Assembly (NCBI RefSeq): GCF_028771845.1
Contig: NZ_CP118270.1
Span: 6,200,001-6,264,000 of the forward strand
Direction: 5' to 3'
Length of the DNA stretch: 64,000 bases
DNA from: Paenibacillus marchantiae
Lineage (GTDB): Bacteria > Bacillota > Bacilli > Paenibacillales > Paenibacillaceae
The notes under the pieces are model-generated. The model saw only the letters and a program-made list of their open reading frames with translations, was not told the origin of the DNA and made no database searches. This document shows positions 19,942-27,995 of this stretch, piece after piece. How positions within the stretch are numbered: the first letter of the stretch is position 1; every line of letters begins with the position of its first letter. A program made the position numbers and the translations under genes.

Positions 19942-20175
19942 TTATCTGTTCCCCAGGTTATCCATAATTTCGGCTTTAAGCGCACCTAACATCTTCATAA
20001 ATTGTTCGAACCCACTCTCAAGCGCAATGACTATAGCTTTGCCAACTGGCTCATTTCGTTTTCCAAATGCCCGTACCTCACTTGAAGCTTTAGCGACATC
20101 TACACCAACAACAGGTTCCATGTTCATGCTTATTATCTTCGTTTTGCCGCTCCTTTCCATGATGGTTAAAACCAT
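19942..20175 (-). pseudogene. IS110-family transposase, N-terminal stub
   Basis: Only the first 60-70 residues of a DEDD transposase are left: MEPVVGVDVAKASSEVRAFG holds the first catalytic Asp (GVDVAK), and ALESGFEQFMKML is the usual following helix. It stops where the IS30 copy begins. It runs on the opposite strand from the IS110 remnant at 10,741. Confidence 0.7.
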
Positions 20176-20225
20176 AGCATCACTTATTATAAGGGATCAA
20201 CTGCCCCTACCAGCCCAAATTTATA

Positions 20226-21014
20226 CTAGATTCTTATTTTTTCACTAAGAGTCTGTATATAATTATGTTCTTTATGAATCTCCATTAAATAATACCTTAG
20301 ATCAATTTCTGACGTTTTGCGAAATTGACTTACTTCAGATTTTTTAATGAATCCTCTTGCTACAAATTCATTTAATTTAGTGTAATCAATATTTCCAACA
20401 CTCTTTAAAGCCTGATCTCCAATTTCTCTATATACATCAATGGTAGAAATTTGGGGACTTGGCTTTATGACATTCAGTTTCCCAAAAGAAAGTTTAACAT
20501 TCTCCTCTTTCTTATGTAACATCTCCAATAAGGTCTGCTTTTTTATCAAATTCCATTGAATCAATTTATTTTCATGTGCATGCTTTAAAGATTTCCATGA
20601 GCGTACACGTTCTAAAATAACCAACTGTTCTAAATCAGTTGGGTCAGGTTCAGTTATTTCGTGATGATGGCTCCCAACAAATACAAATCTTAAATATGGA
20701 GTACTTGGGGTAATAAACTTAAGAAGTATTATTTGTTCTGCTTCCGTAAGACTATTCCAATTTACTTTCAGTACCAAATGAAGAATTCCATGATTCTCTA
20801 GAATCTCATAGATCGATGTGAAATCCGTATTATATTTTCTAGTTGCTACAAACTTACCTACTACTCCGTGTGTCTTCCACTCTATTCTCTTGCTGTTTGT
20901 ATTCTCTTGATAACTACGAATAGAAGTCTTCAGTACATCTAGTTGGAGCTCCATATTTTTCATTTCATGATACGATCCATTACCGACAAACTCTATTAAA
21001 GCCCTATAGTCCAT
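20226..21014 (-). CDS. Unknown protein, divergent from the Tn7-like core
   Basis: A protein of 262 residues without a motif I recognise. It is mixed alpha/beta, charged, and has no signal peptide or membrane segment; a SHHHEITEPDPTDLEQL stretch lies mid-protein. The start ATG is chosen because GGGGGG lies 7 nt upstream; an earlier in-frame ATG 15 codons upstream has no such site. It is transcribed away from the ribbon-helix-helix gene, and the palindromes between them may regulate both. It lies between the core module and IS-riddled cargo, so it could be an accessory transposition gene or cargo. Confidence 0.6.
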   Translation of the reverse strand: MDYRALIEFVGNGSYHEMKNMELQLDVLKTSIRSYQENTNSKRIEWKTHGVVGKFVATRKYNTDFTSIYEILENHGILHLVLKVNWNSLTEAEQIILLKFITPSTPYLRFVFVGSHHHEITEPDPTDLEQLVILERVRSWKSLKHAHENKLIQWNLIKKQTLLEMLHKKEENVKLSFGKLNVIKPSPQISTIDVYREIGDQALKSVGNIDYTKLNEFVARGFIKKSEVSQFRKTSEIDLRYYLMEIHKEHNYIQTLSEKIRI

Positions 21015-21086
21015 AACGCATCCCCCCATTAAAGCATATAATGATAGGATATCCATCAATGAGAATTAAAATTCATTTTGTAATAT

Positions 21087-21103
21087 ATTTTGTACTACAA
21101 AAT
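21087..21103. promoter_or_regulatory. Palindromic operator candidate upstream of the RHH gene
   Basis: ATTTTGTACTACAAAAT, 8-bp arms around one central base, in the divergent region between the unknown gene and the ribbon-helix-helix gene. A similar palindrome, followed by similar sequence (TTTCGTGT), precedes the next operon. Confidence 0.5.
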
Positions 21104-21170
21104 GAATACATTTCGTGTTATACAATTCATTCACCTCTTACTCCTATACTGTAATTAGAGGTGATGCTCA

Positions 21171-21377
21171 TTGAGTCTGGATGATTTTATAATAACGCCT
21201 AAAGAAGATAAATCTGTTACACTCACTATTCGAATAGAAAAATCAACCCAGGAACAATTTGATATACTTGCTCAAAAGAGCAATCGCTCACGCAATGAGC
21301 TGATTAATATGGCACTTGAATACGCTTTGAAAAATGCTAAGTTTATTCAAACCACGGACGAAAAAAAAAGTAATTAA
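21171..21377 (+). CDS. Ribbon-helix-helix (CopG/Arc-type) regulator
   Basis: A small protein of 68 residues. After a short leader the sequence SVTLTIRIEKSTQEQFDILAQ gives the DNA-reading beta-strand and first helix, and SNRSRNELINMALEYAL the second helix, a classical ribbon-helix-helix dimer. It starts with TTG, supported by GAGGTG 6 nt upstream. A terminator directly follows. With palindromes in front of both itself and the tns operon it is likely an autorepressor that also controls transposition genes. That role is inferred. Confidence 0.8.
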   Translation: MSLDDFIITPKEDKSVTLTIRIEKSTQEQFDILAQKSNRSRNELINMALEYALKNAKFIQTTDEKKSN

Positions 21378-21380
21378 CTA

Positions 21381-21432
21381 ATGGATGTATTCTTTTTGGT
21401 GAAAACCATAAGAATACATCCATTTTCTTTTC
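21381..21432 (+). terminator. Terminator after the RHH gene
   Basis: ATGGATGTATTC and its exact complement GAATACATCCAT (12-bp stem) are followed by TTTCTTTT. It isolates the regulator gene from the tns operon. Confidence 0.65.
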
Positions 21433-21440
21433 CCAACACT

Positions 21441-21494
21441 ATTTTGATATCAAAATGTATTACAATTTGTTTTCGTGTCTACACTTACTATAAA
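21441..21494 (+). promoter_or_regulatory. Putative promoter and operator of the tns operon
   Basis: A perfect 16-bp palindrome, ATTTTGATATCAAAAT (21,441-21,456), is followed by a possible -35 TTGTTT (21,467-21,472) and, 16 bp on, a possible -10 TATAAA (21,489-21,494). The first gene starts at 21,521. Confidence 0.5.
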
Positions 21495-21520
21495 ACACAA
21501 TCAAAAAGGAGCATCTTAAT

Positions 21521-21853
21521 ATGGAAAACAGGGACAGAACAGATCTTCAACATATTTCTGGTACCATCACGCATCAAGGAATTCTAGTAATGGATAAATA
21601 TTATTCATGCCGGCATGCCGTACTCAATCAATGGTTTTCTTCAGAGAATAATATGGAAATCATTCCACTGTTTTACGAGCCGATCGAGTCCACTCTCTAC
21701 TATCATTGTACAGAAACAGATCACTTGTGTTTGCTTTACCTCCTCCCACCTCAAAATCATCTTTCTCATGAAGAGATACGTATCTACCATACCAAACTGA
21801 ACCACCTTAGAACTACTTTCAAGCATTTAAAAGAAGACACCGAGGAGGTCTAA
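21521..21853 (+). CDS. Small unknown protein leading the tns operon
   Basis: A protein of 110 residues with no recognised domain. AAGGAG lies 9 nt upstream of the ATG, and the stop is 2 nt before the tniQ1 start, so it is the first gene of the transposition operon. The middle is rich in His, Tyr and Cys (YYSCRHAVLNQWF; YYHCTETDHLCLLYLLPP), and the C-terminal 30 residues look helical and charged (KLNHLRTTFKHLKED). It may be an accessory targeting or regulatory factor of this transposon family. It is not similar to TnsE as far as I can see. Confidence 0.65.
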   Translation: MENRDRTDLQHISGTITHQGILVMDKYYSCRHAVLNQWFSSENNMEIIPLFYEPIESTLYYHCTETDHLCLLYLLPPQNHLSHEEIRIYHTKLNHLRTTFKHLKEDTEEV

Positions 21854-21855
21854 AT

Positions 21856-23073
21856 ATGGTTATCTATTTAGATGATACTTATAAGGTGCCATACAAAGTA
21901 AGTAGATTATACGCTCTTAAACCAGAAGGACTCCAAACAGGATTAAAAGAAGGAATTGTTAGTTATATTACGCGGTTAGCTGCTGCTCATCATATATGTA
22001 TGGGAGATTTAATTAAGGGTATTATCTCTTCTGAACTCGAGAGAGAGTATCTACAAAATGATATTTCTCGAGGAGGAAGTAGATTCTATCAACGAGCAAA
22101 ATCATTAAATGGCGTTGGTCTTCACACTAAAAGCATAGTAGACATCCTGTCTATGTTAACGACTGTAGATAAACTTGAAAATCTCACTTTGCTACCCTGG
22201 GAAGAGGTTATATGTGATAAATACTTGTTCAAACCTTCAAAAGCATGGTGCGCACAGTGTTATCATGAATGGAACACAGAAGGAAAGCCACTTTACGAAC
22301 CACTGTTGTGGTCTATAAAGCTAACTTCTGTATACCCAATTCATAATTCCCCTTTAACAATGAGTTGTCCTAATCAAAGTTGCAGGAAAACAATATCTCA
22401 TCTCTCAAGAAATTCAGCAATTGGATTTTGCCCTCACTGTTCTAGTTGGCTTGGACAAAACAGCAATCACATCGTTCTCAATGAGAATACAAGTCAGTTA
22501 AGAAACTCTCTTACCCTGCTTCAATTGATTGCAAAAATACAAAGGCACAGTATATGTAGAAAAAATATCCAAGATAGTTTTCAAGTTTTGCTCACATATA
22601 CCCATGGTAATATTTCTCGTCTAGCAAATTTAATTAGCATGAATCGCTGTACAGTGTGGCAATATTGCAACGGAGCTTTTATCCCACCCTTACCTACTAT
22701 TTTGGAGATTTGTAATCACCTAAACATTGACTTAATAGATTTCCTCTTAGGTAACATCTCACATCTAAATATGAATTTAACGTATCAGATGCCTAGTATA
22801 GAGCGTTTCTGCGTCAACAAAATATCTAATGACATATCAGCTAAAAATAAGGAATTTAAAAACAGCAAAAAAATTTTGAACTATGAAAAAACTTGCGAAG
22901 ATATTGAAAGGGCAGTTCTCAGTTTAAATGAATCTGGTTACTATCCAAGCAAACGCAATGTAGAAAGAGTTCTACAACGTAGTGGGATATTACAAAGACC
23001 GACATATAAGAATATTTGGAGAACCATGAAACAAAAGCAAGTCTACAAAGGAATCAATATGAAAGCCACATAG
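21856..23073 (+). CDS. tnsD: TniQ/TnsD-like target-site selector (long TniQ)
   Basis: A protein of 405 residues. The N-terminal half is a TniQ domain: GLKEGIVSYITRLAAAHHI, then zinc-finger pairs in WCAQCYHEW (from residue 131), SCPNQSCRK and FCPHCSSWLG. The C-terminal half has two likely DNA-binding helix-turn-helix units, NISRLANLISMNRCTVWQYC with ILEICNHLNIDLIDFLLG, and SGYYPSKRNVERVLQ near the end, as in TnsD proteins that bind an attachment gene. The natural inference is that it recognises the 3' end of comEC. It stands first of the four transposition genes, whereas Tn7 places tnsD after tnsC. The ATG has GAGGAGG upstream. It is longer and more DNA-binding in character than the second TniQ. 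Confidence 0.85.
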   Translation: MVIYLDDTYKVPYKVSRLYALKPEGLQTGLKEGIVSYITRLAAAHHICMGDLIKGIISSELEREYLQNDISRGGSRFYQRAKSLNGVGLHTKSIVDILSMLTTVDKLENLTLLPWEEVICDKYLFKPSKAWCAQCYHEWNTEGKPLYEPLLWSIKLTSVYPIHNSPLTMSCPNQSCRKTISHLSRNSAIGFCPHCSSWLGQNSNHIVLNENTSQLRNSLTLLQLIAKIQRHSICRKNIQDSFQVLLTYTHGNISRLANLISMNRCTVWQYCNGAFIPPLPTILEICNHLNIDLIDFLLGNISHLNMNLTYQMPSIERFCVNKISNDISAKNKEFKNSKKILNYEKTCEDIERAVLSLNESGYYPSKRNVERVLQRSGILQRPTYKNIWRTMKQKQVYKGINMKAT

Positions 23074-23154
23074 TTATATAAATATTTTACTACAATGAAT
23101 ATGTTCGAGGACTTATGGGCAGTATTACGAACAAAAGTATGGGAGGTTTCTTTT

Positions 23155-25851
23155 ATGTTAACAGAAACGCAGTATGAGCTTTGGTTGATCGATAATGCTG
23201 TGCAATTGAACGCTAAAAATATGATTAATGAAATCCGTTCGTCCCAACCTTCCCGGCTTGTCAGGAGTTCTATAAAGAATGTTTCTGGAAGATACCCAAG
23301 TATAAAAATGAACTTTACAGTTCAATACGAAAGTCACACCTTAGAATTACCTTATATCCATACTTTAGAGCACAGTAATTCTGTATTAGAATTTTATGAT
23401 CAGCCTAACTCAATTAAGCTTGATTACATGAGCACAGTTAACGAAAAACATAAAAGAAAATCTTTTTACTACACACCTGATTTCTTTGTTATAGAAGAAC
23501 ACGGTGCAAAATGGGTAGAGTGTAAAAGCGATGAAGATCTACAAAAACTATCTGAAAAGGATCCATCTAGATACTGTTTAGATAGTAACGGCAATTGGAG
23601 ATGTCCACCGGGAGAAAGTTATGCTCAGCAATTCAATCTTGGTTTTGAAGTATTCAATTCAAACAAGTTACATTGGGTATATCAACGAAATCTTGTTTTT
23701 CTTTCAACATATCTAAAAAAAAATGTAAATTCCGATGCGGAAATGTCTGAAAAATTATTATTACATCTTGATCGCCAACCAGGACAATCACTCAACGATT
23801 TATTAGATGTGGCTGACAATCTTGATATTCCGTCTGATTTAATTTATTCATTAATTGCTACTGAGAAGATATATGTTGATTTGTACAGCCATGTCTTGGC
23901 TGAACCCCTTTATACACCAGTATTTACTTCTAAAGAAAAAGCTATGGCCTACATCCATATAAAAAATACTGCCGTAGATTTATCTATGCTTGAGAGTACA
24001 GTTATAGATATTGAAGTTGGGAGTAGTCTGTTATGGGATGAACAAGTATGGGACATTCTTAATAAAGGTCAGAATTATCTCACGATACGCAATAAACAAA
24101 GTATAGTCGACTTAACACATGCCGAGATTATCAAGTTTTCTAAATTAGGGAAAATAAAACATAGTAAATCTAATATTATAATGAAAACAGCTCATGATAG
24201 TAAAACACATGAAAGACTCATTTCAGCTAGTATAGAGGACTGTCGCATAGCAAACGAGCGTATGGAGTTGATATTGCCCTATTTAAAGGAAGGTTCCAAA
24301 GTTGATACAAGCCTCACTAGCCGAACCATAAGAAACTATGTTTTCATTTATAAAAAAAATGAACAAATTTATGGGAACGGGTACATTGGTCTACTCCCTT
24401 TGCATCAACAGAAAGGCAATCACACGAGTAGACTGTCAGAAAACACAACAAATTTAATTGAAGAATGTATTCGAGATAAGTATGAAACTTTTAAGCAACC
24501 AAAAAAATTAGAAGTCTACGGAGCTTTTCTAGTAGCTTGTAAAGAAAAAGGGGTAGAGCCTTGCAGTTACAAGACTTTTGTTAAAAAAATTAATAGCCGC
24601 CCTACTCATCATCAAGTCAAAAAAAGAAAGGGCGAGAAAGCAGCTTACCGCTTTGAATCTTTTTACTTAGAATATAGCCAAACAAATATACGACATGGAG
24701 ATCGTCCGTTTGAGATTGCGCATTTAGATCACACCGAGTTAGATATAGAACTCATAGATCCACTCACTAAAAAGAATCTTGGCAGACCTTGGGTAACGTT
24801 TCTGACTGATGCGTTTACAAGGAAAATACTAGCACTTTACCTTACTTTCGATCCCCCATCGTACCGATCTGCGATGATGATTTTTCGTGAATGTGTTAGA
24901 CGTTACTCGAGATTACCTGAAACAATTGTCGTTGATGGAGGAAAAGAGTTTTCCAGTGTTTATTTTGAAACAACACTCGCGATGTTTCGCTCAGGAAAAA
25001 AACAGCGACCTGCGGGTAAACCACGGTACGGATCTGTTATTGAACGGTTATTTGGTACCACCAATACTCGGTTTATTTATAATCTTTTGGGAAATACACA
25101 ATCAACAAAAGATGTTAGAACGCTCACTCCGAAAAACAACCCAAAAAAACTTGCAGTCTGGACACTTAGTAAATTCTCAGAAAAATTAGAAGAATTCTCG
25201 TACGATATCTATGATCATATTGGACACCCTGCGCTTGGTGGGCAAAGCCCAAGTGATGCCTTTGCGTTAGGTCTCAAAAACTCTGGGCAGCGAAATAGTA
25301 GCATTATTCCATTTGATGAGACCTTTCATATCCTAACTATGCCTTCAACAAGCAAAGGAACTGCAAAAGTACATCCAGGTAGAGGGTTTAAAAATAATTA
25401 CCTTCACTACTGGTCTGAAAGCTTTCGTAATCCCGAAGTTGAGGGAAAACAGATTCCAGTCCGTTACGATCCATACAATATTGGCGTAGCTTATGCATAT
25501 GTAGGAAAAAGATGGGTTATGTGTATGTCTGACTATTATAGTGTCTTCAATGGAAAGACTGAAAAACAGATTAAAATTGCATCTAAAGAGCTTTTACAGA
25601 AAAATCGGAACCATTCAAGAAGATTTCAATTAGAGGCAAAAAAAATAGCAGAGTTTTTAATAGACTGTGATTCTGATGAGCTCTTGCTGCAACAAATGAA
25701 GGATGATCAAACTTTAGTACAAAAAGAAGACTCCCCTAACACAAAGAGCTCTATAGAATCTTTTCCAGACAAAGTTGAAAAGTCCACTACTCAGGAAATT
25801 AATAAAGTGATTATTGAGACGATTTTGGAGGAACGTTATGGAGAATTCTAA
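23155..25851 (+). CDS. tnsAB: Fused TnsA-TnsB transposase
   Basis: One protein of 898 residues joins the two Tn7 strand-cutting enzymes. Residues 1-190 are a TnsA-type PD-(D/E)xK endonuclease: E79, YTPDFFVIEE with D109, and VECK with E122 and K124. The rest is TnsB: an N-terminal DNA-binding part, then an RNase H-like DDE core with D525 (AHLDHTELD), D594 (IVVDGGKEF) and E630 (GSVIERLFG), giving D-35-E spacing, and a C-terminal tail that would contact TnsC. Together these cut both strands, giving cut-and-paste movement. The ATG at 23,155 has GGGAGG 8 nt upstream; an ATG 20 codons earlier has no good site. The stop overlaps the tnsC start. All catalytic residues are present. Confidence 0.93.
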   Translation: MLTETQYELWLIDNAVQLNAKNMINEIRSSQPSRLVRSSIKNVSGRYPSIKMNFTVQYESHTLELPYIHTLEHSNSVLEFYDQPNSIKLDYMSTVNEKHKRKSFYYTPDFFVIEEHGAKWVECKSDEDLQKLSEKDPSRYCLDSNGNWRCPPGESYAQQFNLGFEVFNSNKLHWVYQRNLVFLSTYLKKNVNSDAEMSEKLLLHLDRQPGQSLNDLLDVADNLDIPSDLIYSLIATEKIYVDLYSHVLAEPLYTPVFTSKEKAMAYIHIKNTAVDLSMLESTVIDIEVGSSLLWDEQVWDILNKGQNYLTIRNKQSIVDLTHAEIIKFSKLGKIKHSKSNIIMKTAHDSKTHERLISASIEDCRIANERMELILPYLKEGSKVDTSLTSRTIRNYVFIYKKNEQIYGNGYIGLLPLHQQKGNHTSRLSENTTNLIEECIRDKYETFKQPKKLEVYGAFLVACKEKGVEPCSYKTFVKKINSRPTHHQVKKRKGEKAAYRFESFYLEYSQTNIRHGDRPFEIAHLDHTELDIELIDPLTKKNLGRPWVTFLTDAFTRKILALYLTFDPPSYRSAMMIFRECVRRYSRLPETIVVDGGKEFSSVYFETTLAMFRSGKKQRPAGKPRYGSVIERLFGTTNTRFIYNLLGNTQSTKDVRTLTPKNNPKKLAVWTLSKFSEKLEEFSYDIYDHIGHPALGGQSPSDAFALGLKNSGQRNSSIIPFDETFHILTMPSTSKGTAKVHPGRGFKNNYLHYWSESFRNPEVEGKQIPVRYDPYNIGVAYAYVGKRWVMCMSDYYSVFNGKTEKQIKIASKELLQKNRNHSRRFQLEAKKIAEFLIDCDSDELLLQQMKDDQTLVQKEDSPNTKSSIESFPDKVEKSTTQEINKVIIETILEERYGEF

Positions 25852-26950
25852 AGTCCCCCCTACTGTAATGGATCAATCTGTGGAGGCGAAGAAAAAGTAC
25901 TTCGAGAATAAACTTATTTCTCACCCGAAACTGGAAGAAGCATTTACCCAAGCCAAGATTGCAGTACTAAAATATAAGACTCCACTCATTCTACTCTATG
26001 GTCCAAGCGGTGTGGGTAAATCTACTTTGTTAACTAAACTCTACAATCATCTTGTCAATGAATTGATAAATGAATTAAACACTGACTTCTCAAGAGTCCC
26101 TGCTGTACTCTTTGAATCCAAAGCAGCGGAATCAATCCAGTTCAGTTGGAAAGATTATTTTAAAGCAGGATTGATTGAGTTACATGAACCATGTATCGAT
26201 CACAAAATGATACCCCAGCATCTCTCCAACATAGTAAATTCTCGAGGTTTCCATAGTAGAGAAACTTCATCTGCAATAAGATGGGCTTTTGAAAGTGCCC
26301 TAGTGCACAGAAGGCCATTAGCTTGTATGGTTGATGAAGCACAACACATTGCAAAGATATCAAAAGGTAATAAACTGATGGATCAAATGGATGTTGTCAA
26401 ATCCATTGCTAATCAAACAAAAGTCCCACATGTTCTTGCAGGAACGTATGAGCTCCTGAAATTTCGAAATAAAAGCGCTCAATTAAGCAATCGAAGTATA
26501 GACGTTCATATACCAAGGTATAGAGCAGAAAATCAGCAGGATCTCAAGGAATTTCAAACCAGCGTTCTAACGTTACAAGATCATATGCCTGTTCAGGAGA
26601 TCGATCTTTTGGAACATTGGGAATTTTTATATGAAAGAAGTATAGGATGTATCGGGGCTTTAAAGCTTTGGTTACAGCGTGCACTAGATATATACCTCAT
26701 GGAGAATGAAACCCAATTCTCTTTAAAGTACCTGGAAAAAACTTCACTAAGTATTAAGCAATGTAGCACGATGGCTCGTGAAGCAAGAGAAGGAGAATTG
26801 GAACTTCATGAAACAGAGGAAGAAAGAGAATTTTTATTAAAATCTCTCGGCTTAAATACACTAGAAAATAATACACAAGTTAAAAATGAAAAGAAAAGTT
26901 CAAAAAAAGTTGGGCAAAGAAATCCAGTCAGAGACTCTTGTGGAAAATAA
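25838..26950 (+). CDS. tnsC: TnsC-like AAA+ transposition regulator
   Basis: An ATPase of 370 residues that would connect the target selector to the transposase. Walker A GPSGVGKS at residues 55-62 and Walker B CMVDEAQHI (D166, E167) are intact; the Asn-containing sensor region follows near HVLAGTYELL. The ATG with GGAGG 6 nt upstream overlaps the last 14 bases of tnsAB, so translation is coupled. The C-terminal 50 residues are basic and charged (KNEKKSSKKVGQRNP). This is close in length to the TnsC of TniQ-type elements and shorter than Tn7 TnsC (555). Confidence 0.9.
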   Translation: MENSKVPPTVMDQSVEAKKKYFENKLISHPKLEEAFTQAKIAVLKYKTPLILLYGPSGVGKSTLLTKLYNHLVNELINELNTDFSRVPAVLFESKAAESIQFSWKDYFKAGLIELHEPCIDHKMIPQHLSNIVNSRGFHSRETSSAIRWAFESALVHRRPLACMVDEAQHIAKISKGNKLMDQMDVVKSIANQTKVPHVLAGTYELLKFRNKSAQLSNRSIDVHIPRYRAENQQDLKEFQTSVLTLQDHMPVQEIDLLEHWEFLYERSIGCIGALKLWLQRALDIYLMENETQFSLKYLEKTSLSIKQCSTMAREAREGELELHETEEEREFLLKSLGLNTLENNTQVKNEKKSSKKVGQRNPVRDSCGK

Positions 26951-26969
26951 AGTATAAAGGATGTCGATT

Positions 26970-27776
26970 ATGAATCACCTCTCTTCTATACCTCCAAGAA
27001 GCGCCATATATTCCATTGAGCCGATGTATAAAAATACAGCTGAAGTTGAAAGTCTCCATCACTATGTATATAGACTGGCAAGAGAACACTGTCTTAATGT
27101 CGGTAAATTTTTAGATTATTGTTTAAATGAGCAATTTCCAGCCCAAGCCTTAATTCATAATGGGCATGCTGCTGCTTTTTCTACACAGGAACAATTAGTA
27201 GAATGTCTAGAGAAACTTTCAGGAAGAAATGATCTTTCTAATACGACATTGTTATACTATAAAGAAGTCATTTCTGATGTCAGTTTGTATAGAAATCATC
27301 AAGCCTGGTGTCCAGTTTGCCTTTCTGAAAAGAACGAACCTGTTTACGAGAGGTTAAGCTGGACCTTATATGTTGTAAACGCATGTATTGAGCACGAGCA
27401 AATTTTAGTTGAAAAATGTAAATCTTGTTCCAAAAAGCAGGTGCCATATGTAGATTATGGCTTTTGCAAGTTTTGTAAGTCGGACTTAAGTAGTACTACT
27501 TGTACCAATCGAGCTTCTTATGATGAGCTTGACTACGTAGAAGAAATATTAGATATTATTAGAGCTCGAAGAATGCCAGAAATTCCAGTAGAAAATTCAA
27601 TTCAATTTCTAATGGAATTATACGATCTCAAAAACCAACAGCTCTCCAAAGCAACTCTAGTAAATCCAGTGGCATTAAGTAACAGACGTAAAAAGCCTAA
27701 TTTGACTACTGCGGTAAAATTAAGTTCCTATTTTCAGTTACCCGTTTATAAGTTATTGGATAATCGGTTAGTCTAA
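26970..27776 (+). CDS. tniQ: Second, short TniQ-family protein
   Basis: A protein of 268 residues and last gene of the operon. The N-terminus SLHHYVYRLAREHCLNVGKFL matches TniQ; zinc pairs are WCPVCLSE, KCKSCSKKQ and FCKFCKSDL. Its C-terminal 60 residues (QQLSKATLVNPVALSNRRKK to LSSYFQLPVYKLLDN) look like one helix-turn-helix. AAAGGAT lies 8 nt before the chosen ATG; an ATG three codons earlier overlaps it. Elements with two TniQ proteins use them for two targeting routes, for example CRISPR-guided and chromosomal in type I-B CRISPR-associated transposons. No Cas genes are present here, so the second route is unknown. Confidence 0.85.
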   Translation: MNHLSSIPPRSAIYSIEPMYKNTAEVESLHHYVYRLAREHCLNVGKFLDYCLNEQFPAQALIHNGHAAAFSTQEQLVECLEKLSGRNDLSNTTLLYYKEVISDVSLYRNHQAWCPVCLSEKNEPVYERLSWTLYVVNACIEHEQILVEKCKSCSKKQVPYVDYGFCKFCKSDLSSTTCTNRASYDELDYVEEILDIIRARRMPEIPVENSIQFLMELYDLKNQQLSKATLVNPVALSNRRKKPNLTTAVKLSSYFQLPVYKLLDNRLV

Positions 27777-27809
27777 AAATCGGAATAGTATTATTATTGA
27801 GGAACATGA

Positions 27810-27850
27810 GTGGGACAGAAATCAGACGATTTCTGTCCCACTTTTATTTA
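27810..27850 (+). terminator. Terminator of the tns operon
   Basis: GTGGGACAGAAATC and its perfect complement (14-bp stem, 4-base loop AGAC) are followed by TTTTATTTA, 33 bases after the second tniQ stop. Confidence 0.8.
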
Positions 27851-27869
27851 TCAAGCGACATTATGGAAG

Positions 27870-27912
27870 ACTTATGCTTCCATTTTTGACTTCTGACAGA
27901 CTTATGCTTCCA
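27870..27912 (-). repeat. Right-end pair of TnsB-type binding repeats
   Basis: ACTTATGCTTCCA at 27,870-27,882 and again at 27,900-27,912, spaced 30 bp, inverted relative to the left-end pair. The outer copy is 84 bp from the comEC stop codon. Confidence 0.75.
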
Positions 27913-27995
27913 GTTCCAATATCAATATAAAAAAAAGTAAGGGATTTTTAAGTTTTATGACTTCTTTATGGGTAAAACTTCGGCTTACTTATTGG

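Larger units (their letters stand above)
16090..27912 (+). mobile_element. Tn7-like transposon downstream of comEC (two TniQ proteins, TnsAB fusion)
   Basis: Coordinates mark the outermost recognised TnsB-type repeats; the true termini lie some tens of bases further out and could not be fixed. Repeats of TGGAAGCATAAGT occur as a direct pair at the left end and as an inverted pair at the right end, each pair exactly 30 bp apart. Inside are a complete transposition module at the right (21,171-27,776) and cargo at the left. The right end lies within 85 bp of the comEC stop codon. In Tn7 the end with the tns genes also faces the 3' end of the attachment gene (glmS), so comEC is the likely attachment gene here. 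About 11.9 kb. Confidence 0.8.

Noticed and set aside
16090..27912. CRISPR array or cas genes inside the Tn7-like element
   Set aside because: No set of regularly spaced repeats of 25-40 bases and no Cas-like protein was seen; the only phased repeats are the two end pairs.
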